Assembly: GCA_934526125.1 (NCBI GenBank)
Contig: CAKSZU010000023.1
Location: forward strand, 1 to 27,912
Direction of reading: 5' to 3'
Length of the DNA: 27,912 bases
DNA from: an uncultured Faecalibacterium sp.
Lineage (GTDB): Bacteria > Bacillota > Clostridia > Oscillospirales > Ruminococcaceae
Under the pieces are notes generated by a model, which worked only from the letters and a program-made list of their open reading frames with translations, was not told the origin of the DNA and did no database searches. How positions within the stretch are numbered: position 1 is the stretch's first letter; every line of letters begins with the position of its first letter. Below are positions 14,287 to 21,111 of the stretch, piece after piece. Both the position numbers and the translations under genes were made by a program.

Positions 14287-15708
14287 ATGAAGCATCAGGC
14301 AATGAACCCCTACCTGCCGCTCTGGGAGTATGTCCCGGACGGGGAGCCCCATGTGTTCGGGGACAGGCTCTATCTCTACGGCAGCCACGACATCGCCGGG
14401 TCCACCCAGTTCTGCGAGGGGGATTATGTGGTCTGGAGTGCCCCGCCGGACGATCTGGGCGACTGGAAGTACGAGGGCATCAGCTATCCCTACACCAATA
14501 CCAGCGCTTCGCTGGAAGAGGGCGGCAATCTGGCCGCCCCCGACTGCGCCCGGGGTGCCGACGGCCGGTATTACCTCTACTACAACCGGGGCCGGTTCAA
14601 CGCCTGCGAAGTCGCGGTCAGCGACACGCCCCAGGGGCCATTCACCTACCTGTGCAATGTCGCCTTCCCGGACGGCACCGAGCCCGGCACCAAGATGTTC
14701 GACCCGGGGGTGCTGGTGAACGAGGACGGCCGGGTATTCCTGTACATCGGGTTCTGCCCCACGCCGGATTTTCCCTGGGCGCTGAAGCTGGGCAAGTACA
14801 GCCTGGGCTTTGAGCTGGAGCCGGACATGCACACCATCAAGGCCGGGCCTTTCGAGGTTCTGCCGGGCTGTCAGGCCACCGCCGGCACCGGCTTTGAGGG
14901 CCACGGCTTCTACGAGGCTTCCTCGCCCCGGAAGATCCGCGGGAAATACTATCTGGTCTACTCCTCCGAGCAGAGCCATGATCTGTGCTACGCCGTCTCC
15001 GACCAGCCCTTGGGCGGATACCGTTACGGCGGCGTCCTGGTCTCCAATGCCGACATCGGGCTCAACGGCAACACCATCCCAAAAGCCCCCTACGGCAACA
15101 CCCACGGCGGGCTGGTGGAGGTGAAGGGCCAGTGGTACATCTTCTACCACCGCCAGACCCACGGCATCGAGTGCTGCCGTCAGGGCTGTGCCGAGCCCGT
15201 CACGCTGGACGCCGACGGCCGGTTCCATCAGGCCGAAATGACCAGCTGCGGCCTGAACGGCGGCCCGCTGGCGGGCACCGGCTGCTACAATGCCTGTTAC
15301 GCCTGCAACCTGACCCACGAGACCATCGGCAAAGAGCGGCTCACCATCCGCAAGTGTGTGCGGGACACTCAGCCCCACATCTTCGAAGAGTCCGCCCCCT
15401 CCGGGAAGCGGGAAGACGCCCTGCACTCTATTGCCAACATGCAGGAGGGCACACTGGCCGGGTTCAAATATTTTGCACTGGGCGCAGCTTCCCGCATCTC
15501 CCTGCGTCTGCGGGCCAGCGCCGCCGGGCACATGACAGTCTGGCTGGACGAAGCCTGTACCCGGAAAGCCGCCGACCTCGCCTTTGAAGCTTCCGACGGC
15601 TGGCACGAGGTCTCCGGTGCGTTTGAGGCCCCGGCCGGCATCTTCCCCCTCTTCTTCCGGCTCCACTGCCCCGGAAAAGCGGACTGGGAGAGCTTCACCC
15701 TGATCTGA
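14287..15708 (+). CDS. Glycoside hydrolase family 43 (arabinofuranosidase/xylosidase type)
   Basis: This 473-residue enzyme has no signal peptide, so it probably acts on imported oligosaccharides. The N-terminal five-bladed propeller domain shows the GH43 triad: Asp18 in YVPDGEPHVFGDRLYLYGSHD (general base), Asp139 in KMFDPGVLV (pKa modulator) and Glu210 in GHGFYEASSPRKI (general acid). NTHGG at 271-275 supplies the metal-binding His. A C-terminal beta-sandwich of about 130 residues (from about 345) resembles an accessory carbohydrate-binding domain. Arabinose- or xylose-containing plant glycans are the expected substrates; the exact one cannot be set. The ATG at 14287 follows AAGGAGG. It is a single-gene unit with its own elaborate promoter and leader and a terminator after it. 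Confidence 0.92.
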   Translation: MKHQAMNPYLPLWEYVPDGEPHVFGDRLYLYGSHDIAGSTQFCEGDYVVWSAPPDDLGDWKYEGISYPYTNTSASLEEGGNLAAPDCARGADGRYYLYYNRGRFNACEVAVSDTPQGPFTYLCNVAFPDGTEPGTKMFDPGVLVNEDGRVFLYIGFCPTPDFPWALKLGKYSLGFELEPDMHTIKAGPFEVLPGCQATAGTGFEGHGFYEASSPRKIRGKYYLVYSSEQSHDLCYAVSDQPLGGYRYGGVLVSNADIGLNGNTIPKAPYGNTHGGLVEVKGQWYIFYHRQTHGIECCRQGCAEPVTLDADGRFHQAEMTSCGLNGGPLAGTGCYNACYACNLTHETIGKERLTIRKCVRDTQPHIFEESAPSGKREDALHSIANMQEGTLAGFKYFALGAASRISLRLRASAAGHMTVWLDEACTRKAADLAFEASDGWHEVSGAFEAPAGIFPLFFRLHCPGKADWESFTLI

Positions 15709-15715
15709 TCAAGCA

Positions 15716-15771
15716 AAAACTGCCGGGCCGCGTCCTCCGCCCACAGAGACGGAACGCGATCCGGCAGTTTT
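15716..15771. terminator. Bidirectional terminator between convergent genes
   Basis: AAAACTGCCGG (15716-15726) pairs with CCGGCAGTTTT (15761-15771), and inner GCGTCC/GGAACGC bases extend the stem. A-rich and T-rich edges serve both directions: the GH43 gene from the left and the transporter pair from the right. Confidence 0.85.
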
Positions 15772-15786
15772 GTCGTTTGTTCGTTT

Positions 15787-16329
15787 TTACAGCACCCCGA
15801 AGCCCACGACGCCCAGCGCCGCTGCGATGCCGATGACCTTGGGTACGCTCATCTTCCGTTTCTGGAGCAGCCAGAAGCAGAGCAGGCCGATGGCGATCCC
15901 CATCCAGCTGATGCCGCCCGCGTCCAGATAGGTATTTCCGCTCAGGCTGATGAGTACTTCCAGGATCATGCCGATGCACAGGGGCTTCACCACCCGCATG
16001 ATGTAACTCATGACCTTGCTGTCCTTGAATTTGTGGAAGAACACCGCCGCCGCCAGCGTCAGGGTAAAGGCCGGGCTCAGGACGCCCAGCACCGCCACCA
16101 GACCGCCCACCGCACCGGCCGTCTGGGTGCCTGCGAAGGTCGCACAATTGACGCCCAGAGAGCCGGGGGTCATCTCGGCAATGGCGATGAGGTTGGTCAG
16201 ATCATCGGCGCTCATCCAGCCGTGGCCCGCCATTTCCTCCATGATGAGGGGGATCATGGAAGCGCCGCCGAAACTGGTAAACCCGATCTTCGCAAAGGAG
16301 AAAAAGAGCTGCACAAGGGTCTCAAGCAT
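15787..16329 (-). CDS. Chromate transporter family subunit (short ChrA, second)
   Basis: This 180-residue membrane protein has about five to six hydrophobic segments. It is half the size of full-length ChrA and belongs to the paired short-chain CHR type. The motif FAKIGFTSFGGASMIPLIMEE (residues 12-32, overlapping the first helix) and EMTPGSLGVNCATFAG around residue 53 are the CHR-domain signature. Its ATG overlaps the stop of the first subunit by 8 nt, so the two are translated as a pair and probably form a heterodimer. Family members export chromate, but in anaerobes the natural substrate is uncertain. It ends at the bidirectional terminator. Confidence 0.9.
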   Translation of the reverse strand: MLETLVQLFFSFAKIGFTSFGGASMIPLIMEEMAGHGWMSADDLTNLIAIAEMTPGSLGVNCATFAGTQTAGAVGGLVAVLGVLSPAFTLTLAAAVFFHKFKDSKVMSYIMRVVKPLCIGMILEVLISLSGNTYLDAGGISWMGIAIGLLCFWLLQKRKMSVPKVIGIAAALGVVGFGVL

Positions 16330-16912
16330 GTTCCTTCACCCCCATCCAGATCAATGCCCCCACAACGCCCACCAGAATGAGTACGATGTTGCTGATGCTG
16401 GTAAAGTGGCACAGCACAAGGGCGGCGGCGCAGAGGACAAGGCCCATTTTCTCTTTCAGGCCCTCCCGGCCCAGCGAGATGGCCGCCCCTCCGATGATGG
16501 GCACCACAGCGCACTGGACCCCCTTGAGGGCCGCCCAGACCCAGTAGTTGGATTTGATCGCATCGTACACCAGCGTCACCAGCGACAGCACCACCACTGC
16601 CGGGAGGGCAATGCCCAGCACGGCCAGAATGCCGCCTGCCACCCCGGCCATCTGGTAGCCGAACAGCATGGTGATGTTGGTGATCATGATGCCGGGCAGG
16701 GATTTGCCCACAGCCAGCAGGTCCAGCAGCTCCGCCTTGGTGATCCAGTGGCGCTTGTCCACGAACTCCTGTTCCATCTGCGCCAGAATGCTCCACCCGC
16801 TGCCAAAGGTAAAGGTCCCGATCTTGATAAAGTACACAAAGATCAGCAGGGCCATCTTCCACCGGGGCAGCGAAGTCTCTTCCGACGGCCGGACCTGAAT
16901 TATTTTCTCCAT
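16322..16912 (-). CDS. Chromate transporter family subunit (short ChrA, first)
   Basis: This 196-residue membrane protein is the first half of a split CHR transporter. It has FVYFIKIGTFTFGSGWSI (residues 25-42), an altered form of the FGG signature, and AVGKSLPGIMITNITMLFGYQMAG in place of the second subunit's PGS block. About six hydrophobic segments follow a 20-residue cytoplasmic N-terminus. The two subunits are only distantly alike, as expected for antiparallel halves. It is divergent from a LysR gene, with the promoters overlapping, so LysR control is likely. The start codon is the only good one and lies close to the promoter. Confidence 0.9.
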   Translation of the reverse strand: MEKIIQVRPSEETSLPRWKMALLIFVYFIKIGTFTFGSGWSILAQMEQEFVDKRHWITKAELLDLLAVGKSLPGIMITNITMLFGYQMAGVAGGILAVLGIALPAVVVLSLVTLVYDAIKSNYWVWAALKGVQCAVVPIIGGAAISLGREGLKEKMGLVLCAAALVLCHFTSISNIVLILVGVVGALIWMGVKEHA

Positions 16913-16938
16913 CTTCCATTCCCTCCGTTTCTAATAAG

Positions 16939-17001
16939 ATAGTATCACAGCCTGTTGCATTTTTCCAATATATGTTATATGATAAAATCGATAGGTTTAT
17001 C
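16939..17001. promoter_or_regulatory. Overlapping divergent promoters with LysR-type site
   Basis: Minus strand: TTGGAA (16963-16968), 18 bp, TACTAT (16939-16944) preceded by TGA, for the transporter pair. Plus strand: TTGCAT (16955-16960), 17 bp, TATGAT (16978-16983), for the LysR gene. The two promoters overlap face to face. GATAAA (16981-16986) and TTTATC (16996-17001) form an inverted repeat across the LysR transcription start, a plausible autoregulatory site. Confidence 0.6.
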
Positions 17002-17017
17002 TTATAGGAGGTGCCGC

Positions 17018-17941
17018 ATGAACTGGAACCAGCTGGAATACGTCCTGACCCTTGCCCGGGAGAAGAGCATCACCCGGGCGGCGCAGAAGCTTTATCTCTC
17101 CCAGCCGTCCCTCTCGCTGAGCCTGAAGCATCTGGAGGAGGAGCTGGGCACCACCCTGTTCCTCCGGAACGGGAGCGGGCTGGAACTGACCTATGCCGGG
17201 CAGCTGTTCTGCCAGTGGGCCGCCGAGACCCACGCTTCCTACGGGCGGCTGAACACCAAGCTCAGCGACATTGCTGCCGGCCGCCGCCAGCTGCTGCGGC
17301 TGGGCATCAGCCCCCACCGGGGCGACCTGCTCCTGCCCCCGCTGATGACGGCCTTCTATCAGCAGTTCCCCCACTGCGAAGTCCACACGATGGAGATGTC
17401 CACCGTGCAGCTGCGGGTCATGCTGGAAGCAAAGGAGCTGGACTTCATCGTGGACATCCCCCACCCCGACACCGTGACCTACTGCAACGAGTTCCTGCTG
17501 GACGAGTCCATCCTGCTGGCCGTCCCCCGCAGCTTTCTGTCCCGGATCACCCCGCCGCCCAAAGAGCCCATCGACCTGCACACGGTCAGCGGGCTGCCCT
17601 TCATCCTACTGCCGGTGGAGCAGCTGCTGGGCAGCATTGGGCAGAAGATCTGCGAGCAGGCCGGGTTCCTGCCCGATCTGCGGCTGCAGTGCAGCAGCGT
17701 GAACCGGGCTTTGAGCCTTGCCTCGGAGCAGCTCGGCGTCACTTTTGCCCCGCAGGTCTTTGCCCAGCGGGGCCTCTATGCCGACCGGCTGTGCTATTTT
17801 CCGGTGGCCGGGGTGGAGAGCAGCCGCCCGCTCTGCCTTGTCTACCCCCGCAGCGACTACCAGAGCGCCCCTTTGAAAGCCATGCTGGATCTGTTCCGGC
17901 AGCAGCTTCCGGTGCTGTACGGCCTTTCCTCCGAGACGTAA
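17018..17941 (+). CDS. LysR-family transcriptional regulator
   Basis: This 307-residue protein has an N-terminal winged helix-turn-helix (residues 1-65: LEYVLTLAREKSITRAAQKL, then SQPSLSLSLKHLEEELG) that is typical of LysR. A co-inducer-binding periplasmic-fold domain follows from about residue 90 to the end, with the usual beginning RLGISPHRGDLLLPPLMTAF. The ATG at 17018 follows TAGGAGG; upstream in-frame codons lie inside the promoter. It is divergent from the split transporter, and the shared promoter region suggests that it controls both itself and that operon. The effector is unknown. A terminator follows 6 nt after the stop. Confidence 0.93.
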   Translation: MNWNQLEYVLTLAREKSITRAAQKLYLSQPSLSLSLKHLEEELGTTLFLRNGSGLELTYAGQLFCQWAAETHASYGRLNTKLSDIAAGRRQLLRLGISPHRGDLLLPPLMTAFYQQFPHCEVHTMEMSTVQLRVMLEAKELDFIVDIPHPDTVTYCNEFLLDESILLAVPRSFLSRITPPPKEPIDLHTVSGLPFILLPVEQLLGSIGQKICEQAGFLPDLRLQCSSVNRALSLASEQLGVTFAPQVFAQRGLYADRLCYFPVAGVESSRPLCLVYPRSDYQSAPLKAMLDLFRQQLPVLYGLSSET

Positions 17942-17947
17942 AAGGGG

Positions 17948-17987
17948 CTGCTGCACATCGTTTTAGCCGAAAGTGCAGCAGTTATTT
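17948..17987 (+). terminator. Intrinsic terminator after LysR gene
   Basis: CTGCTGCAC (17948-17956) pairs perfectly with GTGCAGCAG (17973-17981), followed by TTATTTT. The loop is 16 nt. Confidence 0.75.
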
Positions 17988-18017
17988 TCAAAATTAAACG
18001 TATCATCAAACAATTTA

Positions 18018-18085
18018 AAAAGCATGTGCATCACAAATCCATCGAAAATTTCTGATTTTCGAGAAAATTTGTTGCACATGCTTTT
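18018..18085. repeat. Long imperfect palindrome
   Basis: AAAAGCATGTGCA (18018-18030) and TGCACATGCTTTT (18073-18085) are perfect 13-bp arms. Inside them ACAAAT/ATTTGT and TCGAAAAT/ATTTTCGA also pair, leaving a 5-nt loop, so nearly the whole 68 bp folds on itself. It could terminate transcripts from either side, but two other terminators already flank it. It may be a small mobile palindromic element. Confidence 0.6.
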
Positions 18086-18133
18086 GTTTGGGATATTGAT
18101 ACTGTTTGATTCTTACGCCTATTCGTACAAAAA

Positions 18134-18163
18134 TAGGGGCTGTCGCATGTGCAACAGCCCCTA
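18134..18163 (-). terminator. Intrinsic terminator of the lipoprotein gene
   Basis: TAGGGGCTGT (18134-18143) and ACAGCCCCTA (18154-18163) are perfect 10-bp arms. On the minus strand the stem is followed by TTTTTG. It lies about 40 nt past the lipoprotein stop codon. Its loop shares GCATGTGCA with the arm of the neighbouring palindrome. Confidence 0.8.
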
Positions 18164-18202
18164 CGATTCAGCTACACAGCCGGAAGACTACAATTATGGA
18201 AA

Positions 18203-18763
18203 TCAGAAAATATCAGTGTAGATACCGGTAGACAGATAGGGCTTATCGGCTTTGTCGCTGTCTGCATTTGCTTTGAACTTGATGCTCTGACCTTTGTATG
18301 TGATCTTGAATGTGGGTGTTCCTTCCACATAGTTGAACTTGGCGAGAATAGGTCTGGATTTAGCGGCTTGAATCGTAGCACTGGTTGTAATCGTGGAAAT
18401 GGGGGTGGAATCAGATGGCTTTTGGGCAGATGCATTTATGCCGACACAAGGCATCAGTGCAGTCACATAAGCAGAAAAATTGGAAGGAGAAAGAGTAGCG
18501 GCTGCATTGTCTGGCGCAGTAAATGTGAAAGTGATCGCGTGATAGGGAGGATTTACCTCTGTACTGCTTTTAACATCATAGAAAACAACCTTCGTGCCGT
18601 CATTGAAAGTAAAAGCATCATCTTTCCCGTGCTTTACGAACTGGGGGTTTTTGGTGTCATTGTCCTTGCTGCTGTCGCAGCCAGTTAATGCCCCCCCCCC
18701 TACCAAAATAAGCGAAGCAGCAGTGGCTTTTAGAAAATTGCGTCGAGAAATCTCAATACTCAT
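18203..18763 (-). CDS. Tat-type signal lipoprotein, unknown function
   Basis: This 186-residue protein has the N-terminus SIEISRRNFLKA, a twin-arginine pattern, then a hydrophobic stretch and the lipobox LTGC (26-29), so Cys29 is the expected lipid-attachment site on the outer face of the membrane. The mature part is Thr/Ser/Lys-rich and looks like a beta-sandwich, similar in style to DUF4352/DUF5067 proteins; that match is weak. The ATG at 18763 has GGAGG 9 nt upstream. Gly22-24 are encoded by a run of ten Gs, a possible slippage site. Base composition and codon use are clearly more A+T-rich than in neighbours, suggesting transfer. It has its own promoter and terminator. Confidence 0.85.
   Translation of the reverse strand: MSIEISRRNFLKATAASLILVGGGALTGCDSSKDNDTKNPQFVKHGKDDAFTFNDGTKVVFYDVKSSTEVNPPYHAITFTFTAPDNAAATLSPSNFSAYVTALMPCVGINASAQKPSDSTPISTITTSATIQAAKSRPILAKFNYVEGTPTFKITYKGQSIKFKANADSDKADKPYLSTGIYTDIF
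18691..18700 (-). repeat. Homopolymer of ten G in the signal peptide
   Basis: Ten consecutive C on the plus strand (G on the coding strand) encode Gly22-24 and the first base of Ala25, just before the lipobox. Loss or gain of one base would shift the frame and remove the lipoprotein. Such tracts are known phase-variation switches in other bacteria. Confidence 0.6.
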
Positions 18764-18816
18764 AATAGCTACCTCCAATAAATATTTGCGGAATGGAACG
18801 AAGGATCCCTAAACTG

Positions 18817-18845
18817 ATAATAGCACAAAACGAAGCAAAGAACAA
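18817..18845 (-). promoter_or_regulatory. Lipoprotein gene promoter
   Basis: On the minus strand TTGTTC (18840-18845) is 17 bp from TATTAT (18817-18822), which is preceded by TGC (extended -10). The transcript would begin about 45 nt before the ATG. Confidence 0.65.
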
Positions 18846-18864
18846 GTAGCTGATGAAGTATATT

Positions 18865-18987
18865 TCAGGGGCTTACGAGCGCCGCGTGCTGCCGCCCCAT
18901 CTCCACATAGGCGTCGGCGTTTTCGATGTTGTGGGCCAGCTGGTCGTCCCGGATAGTCTTGATGACCCGGGCGGGTACGCCCACAGC
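18865..18987 (-). pseudogene. C-terminal remnant of a hexapeptide-repeat enzyme
   Basis: On the minus strand, 40 codons beginning AVGVPARVIKTIRDDQLAHN and ending with a stop at 18865-18867 match the tail of left-handed beta-helix proteins (gamma-carbonic anhydrase/acetyltransferase type), where VxGxPA(R/K)VI follows the last coil. No start codon or beta-helix coils exist upstream, where an in-frame stop soon appears. The rest of the gene is missing, so this is a decayed fragment left between the lipoprotein promoter and a copied promoter element. Confidence 0.6.
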
Positions 18988-19005
18988 TCTCAGAAAAACC
19001 TTGAG

Positions 19006-19040
19006 TTTATAGCAAACCAACTTTTTAATGCAACAGCAAC
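19006..19040 (-). repeat. Second copy of the GH43 promoter element
   Basis: The minus strand from 19040 to 19007 matches the plus strand 14141-14175 at 33 of 35 aligned positions (one substitution, one deleted base). It keeps TTGCAT (19028-19033) and the GTTGGTTTGC arm, and reads TATAAA (19006-19011) at the -10 with 16-bp spacing. It begins 3 nt after the stop of the upstream gene and points at the enzyme remnant. The left inverted arm and the leader hairpin of the original are absent. Confidence 0.7.
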
Positions 19041-19043
19041 TTT

Positions 19044-20906
19044 TTATGCTTCCGTTTTTTTCGGGTCTGCGTGATAGACCTGCAGATAGACTTTTTTCCG
19101 CTCAGAGGTCAGGGTGTGGTCGAGGTAGACGCAGAAGCCTTCGTTCTCGAAAAGCTCCACCACATAGGGGGCATAGCGGGTGCCGCTCTGGGCCCGCAGC
19201 TCTTCCAGCAGGGCCCGGAAGGGTTTTGCCGCGTTGTAGCTGCGGCCGATGTTGTCGGTGGCGGCGTCCAGCGAGTCGGCCACGGACAACGCATCCACGA
19301 TCCCCTTGATCTCTGCCGGGCAGGCTTTTGCTCCGGCGGGATACCCGCCCTTGCCGTTGTAGAAGCAGTGGTGGTACAGCGCCGCCGGGGCCAGATTCCT
19401 GCCGCAGCACACCCGTTCCAGCATCCTGCTGCCGATACTGGGGTGGCTCTGGATGCAGCAGAACTCTTCATCCAGCAGGCGGCGGGCATTGTTGTCGATG
19501 TACATGATGACCGCGCTCTTGCCGATGTCGTGGTACAGCCCGCACTCGTAGGCCGTGCGGCAGAGTTCCTTCCGCCGGGCCTGCACTTCCGCAGCGTCCC
19601 GGCAGCCCAGCAGGCCCACCAGCCGCTCCGGGCTGCACTCGATCAGCCGCTGCACCAAAGTCCGGGTCAGCCAGGCCACCATCAGCGAGTGGACATAGGT
19701 AGGCTTGTGCCCAGCCAGGATACTGCTGAGCATCCGGCGGTTCTCGGTCTCATCCGCGCCGGAATTCGCAAGGGTCAGCTCCCAGGCTGCATTCCCCACC
19801 ACACGGGGATACTGGCTGGCCGGCATGGCTTCCAGATACCGGTGTGCCTTTTCCCGGACCTGCTCCAGTACCGGCCGATAGCAGATTTTTTCCTCCGGCG
19901 TGAGGAACTTTGCATAGCTGAGCAGGTAGGCCGCAGCCGTCAGGTTATGGTAGACTCCATCTACAGAAAAATCCCTGTCGTCCGCCAGCGTCTCCGCCTC
20001 CAGCAGCGCATCCAGCAGCTCCGTCACAGGACCCACGCCGGCATGGAACCGGGCGGCATAATAGAAATACCTCACCCTCCAGTTCTGCAGGCGGGCTTCT
20101 TCCTTCTCGTCTTTTTTCTGGTGTTCCCAGTGTTCCCAGACGTATTCTGCCGACTTCAGGACCTCCTGCGCCAGCTCCGGGTCCTCGGTGATGCACAGAC
20201 GCTCCATCAGGGTTATCCGGTCCATGTGCATGGAGTAGATATAGCTGTCCCACGGAAATTCCGGGTCCAGACCGCGGTAATAGGATGAGCTGAAGATCCC
20301 CATGGCCTGATCAAACAGTTTCAGATATTCCCGGGACTTCTCATAGCTCCCGCGGGAGATCCCAAGCCGCATATTCCCAATGCAGCGGAGGATATACTGC
20401 CGGGTCGTTTTGTCCAGCTTCTCGTACTGCCGGATGTAATCGGCACCCTCGTGGAAGAAGGCCTGGATCTGATCTCCCAGCAGATTGATCCCCAGATTCT
20501 CATCCCGGACGTTCATATAATGCAGCGTCACGCCGTTGAGGTACAGCTCTTTGATGATCATAGGGTCATTGCCCCGGGACCGGGCTGCTTCCAGCAGAAG
20601 CTGGTGTACCCGATGAGAGAGGGCAACACCCTCACTGTTGGAATAGTTGAACAGCCGCCCGGCAAAGGCTTCCAGCCCGGTGATCTCCTCGTCGGTCAGG
20701 GAGGCCGGGTCGCGGCCGTAGACACAGGTCTGAAGCAGGGCGTTGTTCTCCTGCATCAGGGCATGGCTCTGGAGCGCGTTGTTCTGGATCCGGGCCAGAA
20801 CCTCTGCCGGGGATGTCCGGTCGGAGAAGATGGGTTTGGAAAGGGACCGCACGGTGCGCAGGTTCCGGATGTACTGTTCAAGCAATTCTGTCTGTGTCGG
20901 CTCCAT
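19044..20906 (-). CDS. HD-GYP-type phosphohydrolase domain protein
   Basis: This 620-residue cytoplasmic protein has residues 1-395 that are helix-rich with no motif I recognise, possibly TPR-like. Residues about 400-610 form an HD-GYP domain: His406, His459-Asp460 (YHDIGK), His488 (HPSIG), His512-His513, NGKGGYP (517-523) and Asp544 (VADSLDAAT). These are the expected metal ligands. Classical members hydrolyse cyclic-di-GMP. Here the usual HHExxDGxGYP reads HHCFYNGKGGYP, with Glu and Asp replaced and one residue added, so substrate and activity are uncertain. No receiver or membrane sensor is present. The ATG at 20906 follows AGGAAG by 8 nt; an upstream GTG is less likely. It lies downstream of MATE on the same strand but has its own promoter. 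Confidence 0.85.
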   Translation of the reverse strand: MEPTQTELLEQYIRNLRTVRSLSKPIFSDRTSPAEVLARIQNNALQSHALMQENNALLQTCVYGRDPASLTDEEITGLEAFAGRLFNYSNSEGVALSHRVHQLLLEAARSRGNDPMIIKELYLNGVTLHYMNVRDENLGINLLGDQIQAFFHEGADYIRQYEKLDKTTRQYILRCIGNMRLGISRGSYEKSREYLKLFDQAMGIFSSSYYRGLDPEFPWDSYIYSMHMDRITLMERLCITEDPELAQEVLKSAEYVWEHWEHQKKDEKEEARLQNWRVRYFYYAARFHAGVGPVTELLDALLEAETLADDRDFSVDGVYHNLTAAAYLLSYAKFLTPEEKICYRPVLEQVREKAHRYLEAMPASQYPRVVGNAAWELTLANSGADETENRRMLSSILAGHKPTYVHSLMVAWLTRTLVQRLIECSPERLVGLLGCRDAAEVQARRKELCRTAYECGLYHDIGKSAVIMYIDNNARRLLDEEFCCIQSHPSIGSRMLERVCCGRNLAPAALYHHCFYNGKGGYPAGAKACPAEIKGIVDALSVADSLDAATDNIGRSYNAAKPFRALLEELRAQSGTRYAPYVVELFENEGFCVYLDHTLTSERKKVYLQVYHADPKKTEA

Positions 20907-20967
20907 CCAAAACACTTCCTTTCATCCATTTCCGATGTGCCGTACTGCCTTTTGGCGATACGTCTTT

Positions 20968-20996
20968 ATTATACGGTCTCCCTCGACAAAAATCAA
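20968..20996 (-). promoter_or_regulatory. Promoter of the HD-GYP-type gene
   Basis: On the minus strand TTGATT (20991-20996) is 17 bp from a perfect TATAAT (20968-20973), about 55 nt upstream of the start codon. Confidence 0.75.
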
Positions 20997-21111
20997 CCGT
21001 TTTCGTTGCGGAAACCCGTTTTGGAAGTTTCTCGTTTTCAATTTATCTGCGTCTGTTTTTTCATTATACGGAACATTTTTCCGTCAAAAGCCGAAAGCGT
21101 CGCAGAATTTT

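Noticed and set aside
18149..18688. 179-codon plus-strand frame overlapping the lipoprotein gene
   Set aside because: The minus strand here has a proper ribosome site, promoter, twin-arginine signal and lipobox; the plus frame has none of these.
21068..21084. Small inverted repeat ACGGAA-CATTT-TTCCGT after MATE
   Set aside because: The stem is 6 bp with no U-tract on the MATE strand, and the nearby TTGACG and TATAAT are only 13 bp apart, so neither a terminator nor a promoter call is supported.
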